Positions 1 to 11,548 of a stretch of 64,000 bases of DNA are shown piece after piece. Every line of letters begins with the position of its first letter. Positions within the stretch are counted from its first letter, which is position 1. The translations under genes and the position numbers were made by a program. Where the stretch lies: positions 67,779,521-67,843,520 of the forward strand of contig CM076847.1 of NCBI GenBank assembly GCA_039519185.1. The letters are read 5' to 3'. The DNA comes from Astragalus membranaceus (Eukaryota; Streptophyta; Magnoliopsida; Fabales; Fabaceae). Below the pieces are notes generated by a model that did no database searches, was not told the DNA's origin, and worked only from the letters and a program-made list of their open reading frames with translations.

Positions 1-1190
1 TTTTGTCCATGCTCAATGCATCAACGATCACTCTCTACCCTCAACAGGTTTAGGCGTTAAAAAGAATTAATATTAGAAATAGGGTTATTACAAAAATGAG
101 TTGGAGAGTGATTATTTAGTTTGCACATGTCGTGCATCACTCTTTGTCTATCGATTCTCCCAATCTTGCGTTACCTACACATAGTAGAGACTAAATAGTT
201 TTAGTGTAAAAACTTCAAAACGCCCTATAAATTACCATGAATTACCCTATGAAAAATGCACCAATTGCAGGTTTATCATTTTTCATAATTGTTTTTGATC
301 AAGTGTGTACATAAAGGGCCTCTTTGGTGGTCGGGATAAGGAGATGGGATATGATAAATTTATCATATTTTGTGTCAGTCTAGTTTTTGTTGAGCCAGCA
401 GTATATGATAACTTAATCTTGTGAGTTATCCTATCCTATCTCTCTAGTTAAAATCTTATCTTTATCACCCAACGAGCCCAAAAAGAATACAATCAATTCA
501 AAGGATATAAAATCCAACCTAAAGGACAATTATTACATATTTTTATGGAGAATAAACAAAAATGTTTTTAATTTGACTTACTTTTAATATGGTGCAAAAA
601 ATGGGCTACATTTTAGGCCAGACTCTGGAACGAGGGAAGTGATTTGGCTGTTAAGCTTGGTGTCCCCCAACTTTGATCCTAAAAAAAGTTATCTACTTTT
701 ACCCTCACCAAATACAAAATCCGAAGAAAAAAAAAACTGATTAAAAAAAATCAAGTTTTTTTTGAAATTTTGATTTTTTTTAAGCTAGGTTTTAGAAAAT
801 CTAAAAACCCGATTTTTCTGGAATGTTGATTCTTTTTAAGGTTTCGGAAAAACAATCAACAATCCGAAAAGTTTGTTTTTTATTTTCCTAGAACCTTAAA
901 AAAAAAAACAGTAACATTTCGGAAAGTTGGTTTTTAATTTTTCCGGAACAGAAAAAGAATTCAAAAACATGAGGGGGTATGTGAGTTTTTGAGAGAAAAT
1001 AAAAGCAGGAGGATAAAAATAGGAACTTCACTTATTTTGATATGGAGTCAGAAAGATTCAAAGCCAAGTGATTTAGTTTTTTTTACCAAACCAAGTGATT
1101 TAGGCTTGTATTTGGTATTTTTGACTTCATGGGCCATGAGCTTCTTTCAAGACTTTAGGATTTCACTTAGATTGATGACTAGGATATATG
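1..1190. other. Intergenic flank left of the MULE; no gene seen
   Basis: AT-rich sequence with no recognisable coding segment. A MITE-like inverted repeat lies at about 317-480 (separate entry). From about 720 to 960 there are several imperfect copies of a motif around TTTCGGAAA/TTTTCCGGAA. The same kind of element recurs in the subterminal parts of the MULE-like elements in this window, so part of this stretch may be decayed MULE sequence. The open frame at 989-1279 has no recognisable domain and is not called. Confidence 0.4.
317..480. mobile_element. Possible MITE (hAT- or Harbinger-like inverted repeat)
   Basis: The left end begins GGGCCTCTTTGGTGG and the right end finishes CACCCAACGAGCCC, which are imperfect inverted repeats. 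Internally, GATATGATAAA is mirrored by nearby TATCATA runs. Size (about 160 bp) and lack of coding capacity fit a MITE. No clear target duplication was seen, so superfamily and exact ends are uncertain. Confidence 0.35.
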
Positions 1191-1309
1191 CTACGCTTTT
1201 ATTTTTTATACCCCAGTTGAACCACATACCCCCACAAGCAAATTACCTATTTTGCCCCTCAAAACCATCAAATACCTAAAACAATTTTCATTCATGACAT
1301 AATTCCGAA

Positions 1310-1570
1310 AACATAAAAGTAAGTCTGTTTTTCATTCTTTCTGGATTTAACTTCTAAAGATAAATTCGGGATTGAATTTTTCATTCCGGATTTATCTTTA
1401 GAGATAAATTCGTAATGTTTTTCTATAAAATTCATTCCGGAATTATCTCTTGAAGATAAATCCGGAATGCAAAATTCAATTCCGGATTTACCTCTAAAAG
1501 ATGAATTCGTAATGCAAAATTTTGGAAGTATTTTCGGATTTATCTTCTAAAGATAAATTCATAGTGCATT
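1310..1570. repeat. MULE subterminal repeats, left side
   Basis: Five or more imperfect, partly palindromic copies of a motif of the form TCCGGATTTATCT..AGATAAATTCGG. Equivalent repeats lie near the right end (13740-13935) and around 34797-35060 and 18650-18790. This supports one MULE family with TCCGGA-type subterminal repeats, which in such elements commonly serve as transposase-binding sites (inference). Confidence 0.55.
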
Positions 1571-1635
1571 TTTTTATAAAAAATAATTTTTTATGTTAAT
1601 ATATTTTTATTAATATTTTGTAATTTTATTACAGT

Positions 1636-3264
1636 CCGCCCACTAGAGGTAAAGATGGTAGACCCATCCCACACTGCCATGGAGATCAGCGGGAGACGTC
1701 ACAGTCAATTGGCGAGACCTCACTCGAGTGAGAGAAGCAGGCCACACTTCTAATCGGAGGAGACGCGACGAGAGATCACGGAGCGATCACCGTTGTCTGC
1801 CAGTATATGGAGGAGCCTAAGGCTGAGCACCAATAGCATGATCAGACGGAGCCTGTTGATCAGGCTCGGCATCTAAATGTGGGACCTATCGACCGTTCAC
1901 TGCTTACCGAATTTGATGTTCTTGTAGCATCAAAAATCTGCATTGGAGATGTAATAGTTTTAATAAGTAATTTTATTTTTTGCATTGTCCTTTAATAGTA
2001 TATATATTATGTTTTTTATTAATATATTTTTATACATACATAAAGGATCGTGAGAAATTGAAGATTCCCGCACATGCTTCCATATTGTTGAGTCTGGTAC
2101 CTCAATCCCATCCTCTAGGAGTTTGGTATTGGATACTTAAGTCTAGTGTACAGGCCCTACAATATTCACCTCTCAAGACTATCGATCACGAACTCATTTC
2201 AGCGTTTGTGGAGAGGTGGCATCTGAGACCAGCTTATTTCGCCTACCCTTTGGGGAAATCACAATCACTTTGGACGACGTGTCCAACCTGCTTCATCTTC
2301 TGATCGCAGGCTCCTTTTATACCACACCCATGTTTGTAACTATTGACACGACTATTCAGGCCGCGGTGGAATTGTTGGGAATATATGTTGAAGATGTTGT
2401 AAAGGAGATGACAGCCACCACGGGAGCATATTACCGATTTAGGTGGCTAGAGGCGATCTACAAAGGACATCTTGGGCCATTGGATTTATGCTGCGAAGGC
2501 GTATCTTCTGCTTATGGTGTGCTACACTATATTCATAGGCAAGAGCTCTCACTATGTGGAGGCCAAGTAGCTCATGTTATTTCAGAACTTTGATGATTGT
2601 GGCCAATGGGCATGGGCTCCAGCTGCATTGACATTTTTATATGACCATCTTAATTTTGGATCTTTTTGGGACACCTGCCAGTGTGGGGGTACGCGACGTT
2701 GCTTCAGTTAAAATACATTATTTACTATTTTAATATATTTTTTTTGGTATACTACTATTTTAATCTACTTGAAGTTATATTATTTTTGACGAGTTTGATA
2801 ATTTTATTTCAGTACTGGATTTACGAGTATTTTCCAAATATAGGCGACCGCGTCGACGGGGGTCCTACCGCGGAGCCACGTGCTGAGATGTGGCGTAGAA
2901 AAAGGAATGATAGTCTTAAACTTCCTGATTACCAGAGGAAGTTGGATGACTCGGTATCCACCGACGTCACATGGAGACCGTGGGAGGACCACAGGGATGT
3001 GCGACCATTTCAGTCTTTTTCTCTATACAGAGGGTTTCTTCTCTGGTGCGACATCTCTGTACCTTACATGCCGGATAGGTGCCTCCGCAGTTTGGATAGG
3101 ACCAAGAAACCCCACTTGAGTCGCTTCATGTTCGTCCACAGGATAGAGACATCGACATGAGGTGGTTGTACTTCTCCCAGAGCGTTGAAGATGTTGTTGG
3201 TAGGGCTACTTATGCTAACAGTCCGGCCTATAGGATTATTTGGAGCGTGTTGGACTTCTACTAG
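1636..3264 (+). pseudogene. Plant mobile domain (PMD / MAIN-like) gene, degenerate
   Basis: Translated pieces match the plant mobile domain (aminotransferase-like PMD family, 'protein MAIN-like'), found both as host genes and inside MULE and Gypsy elements. In order: a Gly/Arg-rich leader (1636-1960); an alpha-helical part with ISAFVERWH; LPFGEITITLDDVSNLLHL (about 2240-2300), a hallmark of the family; RFRWLEAIYKGHL; and the C-terminal WIYEYFPNIG (2815-2850) with RPFQSFSLYRGF. Two introns are likely, near 1960-2045 and 2710-2812. The gene is broken: the frame shifts between ERWH and the LPFGE segment (about 2220), and again near 2480-2660. It ends at a TAG at 3262-3264. It sits on the plus strand of the MULE, facing the minus-strand MULE ORF. 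PMD proteins of the MAIN type act in the nucleus in silencing; a role here is unlikely because of the breaks. Confidence 0.75.
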
Positions 3265-3479
3265 GGAGGGGACCCTTTGATATTTTTTTATTGTTGTTTT
3301 GAACTCTATTTATTTTTAGGATATTGTATTGTGAACAATACTTATATTTATGGTTTTTATATATTGTGTGGTTCAACTAGTAATAAACGTCTATTTATTC
3401 AAAGCTGGATTTTTATTGATACAAAAACAGGTACATAGAAACGAAAACACAAACAAACATAACAAAAACCAGCACAACA

Positions 3480-3628
3480 AAAACAAATGAGGAAATAGAA
3501 AAACGATCCAGCGGAGACATATTTGTCTACTGTGAGGGTCTCTGTGACAAAAGGAAAATAATCTCGGTGACACTTTGGATGGTGTCAACGTACAACTCCA
3601 AAAGACCAAAGTTTTTATATCCGTCATG
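3480..3628 (-). pseudogene. MULE N-terminal ORF, 3' part (split by CACTA)
   Basis: The minus strand from 3628 downward reads HDGYKNFGLLELYVD, which continues the MULE N-terminal ORF found at 13119-13385. The join lies exactly at the ends of the CACTA element at 3629-13118. The family normally has a Gly-Leu-Leu-Glu-Leu segment shortly after a motif with consecutive Asp residues, which is what is seen across the join. No MULE catalytic domain follows; downstream the minus frame is low-complexity. The ORF was therefore probably already truncated or decayed. Confidence 0.5.
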
Positions 3629-4648
3629 CACTAGTGGAAAAAATGCATTTTATAACTGTCATTTATATCGGTTAAAAACGGCCTGATGTTAAAAGTGACG
3701 CGGTGGCAGTTTTGTAATTAAAATTACAATTTTTATATCGGTTGCAAAAGGAACCGATATAGAAAGTGCAAAAACCATTTTTCATATCGGTTCCATTGCA
3801 TAACCGTTATAGAAAGTGCAAAAATTTAGGCTTCCATAACGGGTCACAAAACCACCCGTTATAGAAACGAAAAAAATTAGGCTTAACATCTTCCACCATT
3901 CGCTCCCTCTCACTCTCATTCGCAACTCTCCCTCATCTCTTCCACCACCGTTCGCACCTCCCTCATCTCTTCCACCACCGTTTAGCATCTCACCATTCGC
4001 ATCTCTTCCACCATCTCTCCCTCTCACCATTCGCGTGCATACTCTCCCTCTTCCACCATTCGCTCCCTCTCACTCATCTTCGCATTCCCTCATTCCCATT
4101 GGCCACAGAAGATCACGAGCAAAACCACTGAGCGGCTTCACCGGAGCGAGATAGTTTGGTAACCCTTTTCCTTCCATCACCCATCTTCTTGATTTCGTTT
4201 TTTAGGGTTTGTGTGATTTGGGAACTGGGAACCGAATCTGGGTTTTTGTTTTCGTTTTTTAGGGTTTGTGTGATTTTGGGCGAAGAGATACAGCGGGCGA
4301 AGAGAAGAAAGGGCGACAGGAAAGATCGAAGAAAGACATCCTCTCAACAGACCCATATTCCTTCTTTCTATTTCATTGCTGACTCAATCTTATTCACAAG
4401 TGAGCTTGCCTTTTTCCCTTTTTCATCTCAGTCTTCCTCGATTTTTTTTGAACCATTTCACAATTTTAGGGGAATTTCGGTTTGTACTATTCAGTTTTTT
4501 TAGGGTTTACGGCTTGCTTGGGTCCTGGTTTCTTTTGCTATTCAGTATATTTTTCTAATTTCGTTTGTTATTCAGTATATTTTTGCCATGAACCATTTTT
4601 CGATTTTTGGGCTTTTTGGGTTTGGGGATTTTACTTCATTTCTGTTGT

Positions 4649-7236
4649 TGTCATACCCTAATTTTGTCCGTTAGATTAATGTGATAATAATAATCTTGTA
4701 GACATTTGATTTTAATCGGTTTCTTGTTTCATTTTTGAAAATCCCAAAAAAACATGTTCCATGGTGCATACGTATTATTTTTAGCCGCGTACACGCGTTA
4801 GTCTTAATGTTTTGCATTGTTGCGTGCACATGTTATTTCTAACCACATACGCGTGTCATTTCTAATCGGGTGTGTGTCGTTACTCTCTTTGCGCGCGCGT
4901 GTTCGCCTCTCGTCTTGTACACATTTTTTCGGTGCCCTTTATTTATTGTTATCATTATTTTACTACTAATGATACTGTTTTTAAAAACAAAAAAAAACAA
5001 AGTGCAAAGAAAATAAATGAATTTATAGATAATTAGCTGTCCAGTTTTTATATATGTACAAAATAATCAAAGTCAAAATTTGTTACAAGTGTAGACAAAA
5101 AAAAAGGTAAAAAGTACAAGAAAAATTAAAACAAATTCAAAAAGAAGAGGGACAGGCGCTGCTGTCCCCCATTGTTGCCCAGCTGAAGTTTTTTTTAAGA
5201 GTGAAGCCCATAGTGCTTTCTCCTTGTCCCTTGGCTTTTCACATTTTGAGCAAAAAAAGCATCTGTTGCTGCTGCTCCCCTGCTCCACTAAACTGCACAA
5301 TGGACACAAAACAACAAATATGCATCAGCTCAAAAACAACCACAACCTCTATAAAATAAAGGGACAATAACACTGAAAAGGGGGGGGAGAGGCATACACA
5401 GTCACAGGGACAGACGCACAGAACCGAAAACAAAATCAGAAAACAGAGAGAGGGAAAGACTGAGCTACCTCACCATCTGTGGTGGTCGCCGCCGTGCACC
5501 ACCACTGCGCACCACCACAGAAACAGCCACCGTCCTACCAAATAGCCACCACCGCAACAATCCCACCACCAAACAGCCGCCGTAGCCACCACGAAAACCG
5601 CCACAAAAACCACCCTCCACTACGCACCCCCTTTTCTCTCTCTGTTCGCAGAACCTCAAACACCGTCCCATACCCTCACCGCCGTACCGTCATCATTAAC
5701 CACCACCACCTTCGCACCAAAACCACCATCAACAGCCATCGATCCTACTTCGGACGACCATCGCGACAACAACAACGGCCACACCCTCACTTCGCGAACG
5801 AAACCACCCTCACCGTAGCCAACCACCACCGTCATCTCGCGGTCGTTCCCTTTCGTTCACCCTTAGACCGTCGACATCACAGTCACAGTTCCGGTCTCAA
5901 CCCCAGACCACCGTCACGCCCCCGGTCATCGTCTCCGGTCAGCGCCCATCTCCGTTCCCCCTCCGTCGCACCACTACCACAATGGCGCCGTGGTCACCCT
6001 TCCCTGTACAACGTTTCTGTCACCCCTACCGGCGCACCAACGCCGTTAGAACCATAGAACACCGCCTTTGGCACCGCCACATATCCATCATCACCACGCC
6101 GTCGCAGCCATCATAACCGGCACCACCGTAGCCCCCTTCAGCTCCGTAATCCGCTCTGTGAGGTCTCTCTCTCCCCTCTCCTCTCCCTCGATCTCGCATT
6201 TTCTTTCTCTCTCGCTCAAAAATGGTCAATGGTGCGGCGCAGTGAGAAAGGGGAACAAGATTAGGGTTCCCTCTCTTAATCTTGGCTTTATATATGTGCC
6301 CCTTTCTTTTTTTTTTAATTTTTTTTTAATTATCAGATTACTAATACAACCCCCCACGTTTACTTCATACACCCCCTCATTACGGCCCATTCCTTTTTTT
6401 GCAGCCCAGCCTACAAAAACAAGCTGGGCTCGCTATTCACACCTCCTTTTTAAAAATACAAGATCCTGCTCCTTTTCACACCCCCTTTTAAATACGCACA
6501 CCTTTTCCCTTCTCTTTCCCCTTTTTTTAAATTTCTTTTCCACAGATAAACATTTTCTTTCACAAACCTTTTTTTTTTCTCAAGTAACGAATAAATGTCT
6601 TCCCGAACATAAAAAATGGTTTGTTACTCATGGTCACTCTGAGCTTAGCTTGTTTGACCGTTAACAGCTTTATTTTTCAAAACGACCTATGGGTGACGAC
6701 CACTCTAAGTTTTACTTGTTTGGTTGTCACGAGTATATCCCACAACTTCAAAAATTAATAAATAAAAAAAACACCAAACACACAAATATTTTCTACCAAG
6801 AACTACGTGCGATTTGATTCTCTACCAGGAGATACGTAGGACCAGAGGGCGGCCGACCTCTGTCAATTGCATTAATAAAAAACCTTTTTTTCTCTTTTAA
6901 TTCATTTCTCTCATTTTTTCTCAAAAGTACAAAAAATAACTAATTGTTTATCGAGTCTTCTTTTTTTTTTATTACTATAAGGGTAAAATCATTATTTTTG
7001 AATTAATAAACGTTTACACATTTAGTTAAAAGGTAGCCTTCCTTAGGAAGGATGTCGTAGGGTGCTAATACCTTCCCTACGCATAAACGACTCCCGAGCC
7101 TAAACCTGGTCCGCAAAACCCCCTTGTCCTTTTAAATGGTTTTTTTTTCCAATATTTTCTCCTAAAAATAAATATTGGTGGCGGCTTCATTCAAGAACTT
7201 CGAAGAATCCCTCCTCCGGATTTTTCGGTCGCTACA
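4649..7236 (+). mobile_element. Solo LTR, Ty3/Gypsy Tat/Ogre-like
   Basis: The segment begins TGTCATACCC and ends GGTCGCTACA, and is flanked on both sides by GTTGT (4644-4648 and 7237-7241). It is therefore a complete 2,588-bp solo LTR with a perfect 5-bp target duplication. The 3' part (GTGCTAATACCTTCCCTACG, GACTCCCGAGCC, GATACGTAGGACC) has the wording of the long LTRs of legume Tat/Ogre retrotransposons. The middle (5440-6240) is GC-rich and His/Pro-rich when translated. This gives long chance ORFs on both strands that are not genes. Internal coding sequence is absent, so the element was probably reduced by LTR-LTR recombination. Confidence 0.85.
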
Positions 7237-7241
7237 GTTGT

Positions 7242-8020
7242 ATTTCTCTATAAGCAAGCATCCACAACTATTTTTGAATTTTGATGCTCCAAGTTCAGAT
7301 GATACAATGATGATATCACAATGAGAATCTTTGAATTTTTTGAGGGATAGTTTGTAATTAATGGAGTGGAAGACTGGAAAGGAAAGAGATACATAACTAA
7401 TCAAATAATATAGCTGGATTACTGACTATCATTTTCATTTTCATTATTGTTGGATTACTGCAGACTGCCCAGCTATTAGAAGTTATTAATCAAAGTGGAT
7501 TTCAACAACACTGCCTTCTGAGAAATAACTAACAGCAAAAGCAAGGTAATCTGCTATTCTAATTTTTCCCTATTAGTTTTAATGTGTAAACATACATTTG
7601 TTTTTAGTTTTAACAACTTTTATTACTTTATTAGTTTTAATCTGCTATGATTCTCTTCACCGTCTTCTAAAGAAAAATCGCAAACCCCGTCACTTCCAGG
7701 TTACTACTATCATCCAACCAATTATTAAAGTCAAACTTTCCTCTCAACGATGCGTTGCTAACTATATTATTCGTATCAATAGTTATAAGTTTCTGTTGGG
7801 ATTCTTTTGTGGGGTTCGCTTCCCATAATACCATGTAAATACAATTTTCAAAGAATCTGTTCTTGACATCACTTTTCTGATCCTAATTGTTTCTCCAATA
7901 TCGCAACATACAGTGAGATTTGTTTGGATGACTTTGTAAAATAGGTTTACACTGTCTGTGTATTGTCCTTTAACTCTTCAAAGTTTAACTTACTGGTTTC
8001 ATGCATATTGGTGCTTGCAG
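7242..8020. other. Inside CACTA: non-coding, possible captured intron/exon remnants
   Basis: No domain recognised. A short segment at about 7463-7536 after a CTGCAG acceptor-like site reads as a coding piece (QTAQLLEVINQSGFQ) and may be an exon of the same unidentified gene as 8021-8128. The open frames at 7162-7404 and 7598-7828 show no family features. Confidence 0.3.
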
Positions 8021-8128
8021 GAAGTCAACCGTTTGCTTACAGGGCTTAATTGTGGAAAAGCACTCGAGACAATTGCTCACCCGGAATCTGCTACAGCTCT
8101 TTCTGTGGAACATGGTTTTGACCTACAA
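8021..8128 (+). pseudogene. Captured exon of an unidentified host gene
   Basis: A 108-bp segment lies between a good 3' splice site (TTGGTGCTTGCAG) and a 5' splice site. It is open in one frame (36 codons) and contains LLTGLNCGKALETIAHPES. The base composition and clean boundaries look exonic, but I cannot name the gene. The inner CACTA at 8133 entered four bases into the following intron (GTAT, then the element). It splits the donor region, which reads GTATGAATG if the insertion is removed. Confidence 0.45.
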
Positions 8129-8132
8129 GTAT

Positions 8133-9996
8133 CACTACCAAAAAAGTGGACTTTAGCCACGGTTAGATAGGCACGGTTAATTTGACCGTGGTTAACATAA
8201 TAAAAGATCATCTTGTTAGCTACGGGTTCACCGTGGCAAAACCACCAATGCGTGTTAGCTACTGTTTAACCGTGGCAAACTCACCGGTACCTGTTAGCTA
8301 CCATTCCACCGTGGCTAAACCACCGGGAAATTCTAAGTGAAAATTTTATTCTCCCTCTAAATTTTTTTCGCCCTCAGTTTCGTTTTCCCTTCGTTTTCAT
8401 TCTTCGCTCCACCAACTCAGAATCGCTCCTTTCAATCTCAGAATCGCTCCTTTCATTCTTCCCTCAGTTTCGTTTTCCCTCAGTTTCGTTTTCATCTGAA
8501 ACTATTCGCTCCTTTCAATCTCAGAATCGCTTCTTTCATTCTTCCCTCAGTTTCGTTTTCCCTCAGTTTCGTTTTCATCTGAAACTATTCGCTCCTTTCA
8601 ATCTCAGAATCGCTCCTTTCATTCTTCCCTTAGTTTCGTTTTCCCTCAGTTTCGTTTCCATCTGAAACTATTCGCTCCTTTCAATCTCAGAATCGCTCCA
8701 CGGTCAATCGCTCCTTTCAATCTCTCAATCGCTCCACAGTCAATCGCTCCTTTCATCGGTTCCTTTCAATCGCTCCACCGTGACTTTCATCGGTTCCTTT
8801 CAATCTCTCAAACCGATTTCCTTTCAATCGCTCCAAATTTCATCCAGGTGAGATTCTCTCAAACCGATTTTCCCCTCAGTCCGATTTTCTCCCTCTAACC
8901 TAGGGTTTTCTTTATCATTGTCTTCTCCCTTTTCTCTACAGGTGAGAACTCAGCGGAGAGGAGAAGAGCATCAATAATGTGGTTGAGGTTGCTGCCATGG
9001 TTTTCTCTAACCTAAGGTTTTCTCTAAACTTTGATTGAGGTAGGTTGATGCCATTGATTTCTTGCTTTTCTTTCTTTTCTCTATCACTGTCTTTTGATTT
9101 TGCCATTCCTTGTAGCCTGATTGATTTTCTTTATGCGTATTGGCGATTCTCATATAAGAGGGGATCTTTAGTTTTATTTTTTTCTTGATTTTGGAGTGAA
9201 ACCTGTTTTCTCTATTAGCGATTCTGTTTTCTCTACTGTATGCACTTCTACTGTATTTTTTTCTTGAAAATTTTTCTGTCAATGGAATGGGGGTGGGATA
9301 TAGCATCTGTCATAGGCTATGTCATAGCATTTAATCTTATTGAGTGTGTTAGTATAAGTGTGTATTAGCTACTGTGTGTGCAAATGTGGCAAGTTTAATA
9401 TTTGGTCAGTTTGATGCATCTTTGAATCTCTGTAGTCAATAGCGGTCGTAGCGGCCGCTATAGCGGCATAGCGTTGCGTAGCAGTCCCTAGGTGCTACTC
9501 AATTTTCCATTGTGTTGCAGTTTTGAGTAGCAGTCAGGTGACTATCAGGTAAAAATGAATTTTAGTATCAGGTAAAAATGAATTTAAAAAAAAAATAATA
9601 ATTTAGGTTAGCTACGGTTAAACCGTAGTTACATATTGAAAAATAATAATTTAGGTTAGCTACGGTTAAACCGTAGTTACATATTGACCAAGATGCCGCG
9701 AATTTCTCGCGCCAAGATACACACGGTTTGACCGTGGCTAACATAGGCGTGTTACAAAACCAAATGGATGATTTAGCCACTGCATAACCGTAGCTACATA
9801 ACAGTATAACCGTGGCTAAAGAAATGTCTCCACGGTTGCTTTTCGCGTGGCTACCGAGGAAAAAGACCGTGGCTAAAATTTGGCGACGCCACGTCCTTTC
9901 ACGGTTACAAAGACCGTGGCTAAGTATGTTCGCCACGGTGTTTGGGCCTGTTGGCTACGGTTTTGACCGTGGCTAATCACCGTGTTTTTTGTAGTG
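8133..9996. mobile_element. Small non-autonomous CACTA element
   Basis: It starts CACTACCAAAAAAGTGG and ends CGTGTTTTTTGTAGTG, flanked by the 3-bp target duplication TAT (8130-8132 and 9997-9999). Both ends carry many copies of the subterminal motif GCCACGGTTA / TAACCGTGGC, including palindromic GGTTTGACCGTGGCTA units and a 48-bp direct duplication near 9590-9690. The interior is non-coding, with a tandem repeat at about 8395-8700. Length is 1,864 bp. No transposase. Confidence 0.9.
8395..8700. repeat. 83-bp tandem repeat in the small CACTA
   Basis: Units containing CATCTGAAACTATTCGCTCC recur at 8493, 8576 and 8659, an 83-bp period of about 3.5 copies. They are rich in TTTCGTTTTCCCTCAG. The block looks like duplicated 5'-leader sequence and has no reading frame. 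Confidence 0.75.
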
Positions 9997-11179
9997 TATG
10001 AATGCAATCCAGTTTTCTACACATGATTCAATTATGGTGAATTTATTTGTATTTATGATACATCAATACTGAAAAAAAGTGTTGATGAAACAATTGTTTA
10101 AATTCCTCAAAATTATCTATCTGCTGCTTTTTAGGTCATGATTTTTATGTATTCTTCTTTTAAAATGTTGCATGTAATCTCTTTGAAATGAGTACATAAT
10201 TTGTGTTTTTGAAACTTTGATGCATGCTTCCATGACTTGCATATGTGAGAAAGAAACTTTTTGTTTATTTAGTTTTTTTAACAATTATATTGAAAATTAA
10301 GCATTTTCACAAAATGAATCACACTTCACGCCTCTCTTAACATGTTTCTAGCAATGTTCAAAAGGAAGTGATTTCACTTGGTTTAAGCTAGATGAATTGT
10401 TTCTATGCATATTCATGCAAAGTCCAAACTCTGTAGCTTGGGTGTGCTTGGTGGGGTGAAAAATCAAAGGAATGAGCATTAGGATGACATACGTTATAGC
10501 AACATGTCAACGTACACTTTCATTTCTCATTTCTCTTTTACACTCCTGCGGTCCTGCCTAGCTAGGGAACAAGTAATCTTCCTCTGTCATGGTTTGCCCC
10601 CATAATGAAATGATCAAGTGGGGATCACATTCAATTACAAGGTTTTGAAATCAACTTAATGTTGTTTTGGATCAATTGAAAACAGACCAATCAGTGAATA
10701 CTGTTTGATATTGAGCCTTCAGTACGACATCTTGGTACAAGTGGCCAGGTATCTTCTTCATAATTAATTCCTATTGTATTGTCTAGCAATGTCAATTGAT
10801 GATGATCAATCAATATGATATCCAGTTTATGTTTCTAACCAATTAATTTTGCATTTTTGGCTTAAAGATGGTTTAGTACACATGTATTTTTGCAATTTTG
10901 GTTGAAAATATATGCTATAGACTTTGATTGTTGAGCTGTTAGTTTTATCTGCATTTGAAGCCACACAGTTTATATTTTACTTTTGTATTTTGGAAGAGGA
11001 AGGAGCTTGGTTGAAGTAGGCTTATATTTTGATATATTTTGGTTGAAGTAGGCAAAAGTCCATAGAACTCACCCCCTTTCTCTCTATGGCTAACCATTTG
11101 TTATATCTTTTGTTGTCCTTCTGTGTATGCCTTTATTGGTTTTATGTAAGTTACAACAGACTTATACATGTGCATGTGC
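9997..11179. other. Inside outer CACTA: intron-like sequence, no gene
   Basis: AT-rich and pyrimidine-rich sequence resembling plant intron or intergenic DNA. No exon was recognised up to the starch synthase fragment. The open frame from 11086 begins in intron-like sequence and only becomes meaningful after the acceptor near 11185. Confidence 0.4.
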
Positions 11180-11548
11180 TAATAGGTGGTCTTGGAGATG
11201 TTGCTGGGTCATTACCAAAGGCCTTGGCTAGGCTTGGAGATGTTGTTGGGTCATTACTTATTTCTTCAAATATGTGTATGGACATAGGGTTGTGGCTCCT
11301 CGGTATGGTAATTATGTTGAAAACCTATAAAGTAGATGGTCATGTATGTATGCAGCAGCTACTTTATTTGTAATCATTCATCAAATATGTGTTTTTACTA
11401 TGATGGTGTTGTAACATTTCCATTTTTTAATTTACAGGACATAGAAGTAAGATATTTCCAGGCCTACACTGATGGTGTAGACTTTGTATTTATTGAAAGT
11501 CCAATTTTTCATAATCTAGAACAAAACATATATGGAGGAAGTCGATTG
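11180..11548 (+). pseudogene. Captured starch synthase (SSII-type) fragment, two exon pieces
   Basis: After an acceptor (GTGCTAATAG) the frame reads GGLGDVAGSLPKALARLG, the ADP-glucose-binding N-terminal motif of GT5 starch synthases. VAPRYGNYVE and YKVDGH follow, but with a partial internal duplication of the GLGDV segment and frame breaks. A second piece at 11438-11548 is a clean 111-bp exon between TTTACAG and GTAATA. It reads DIEVRYFQAYTDGVDFVFIE, then SPIFHNLEQNIYGGSRL, diagnostic of plastid starch synthase II/III-type N-terminal catalytic domains and closest in wording to SSII. The downstream exons (PWHVP, NDWHT, KTGGL-proximal C-terminus) are absent. It lies in the outer CACTA element and is non-functional as an enzyme. 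Confidence 0.8.

Noticed and set aside
3782..4503. Gly/Arg-rich minus frame and plus frames near the CACTA left end
   Set aside because: They come from CTTCCACC/CTCATCT-type repeats in the promoter-like end of the CACTA; no protein family.
5479..6664. Long His/Pro-rich open frames on both strands
   Set aside because: They lie inside the solo LTR with a perfect GTTGT duplication, have low-complexity composition and no domain; they are products of GC-rich LTR sequence.
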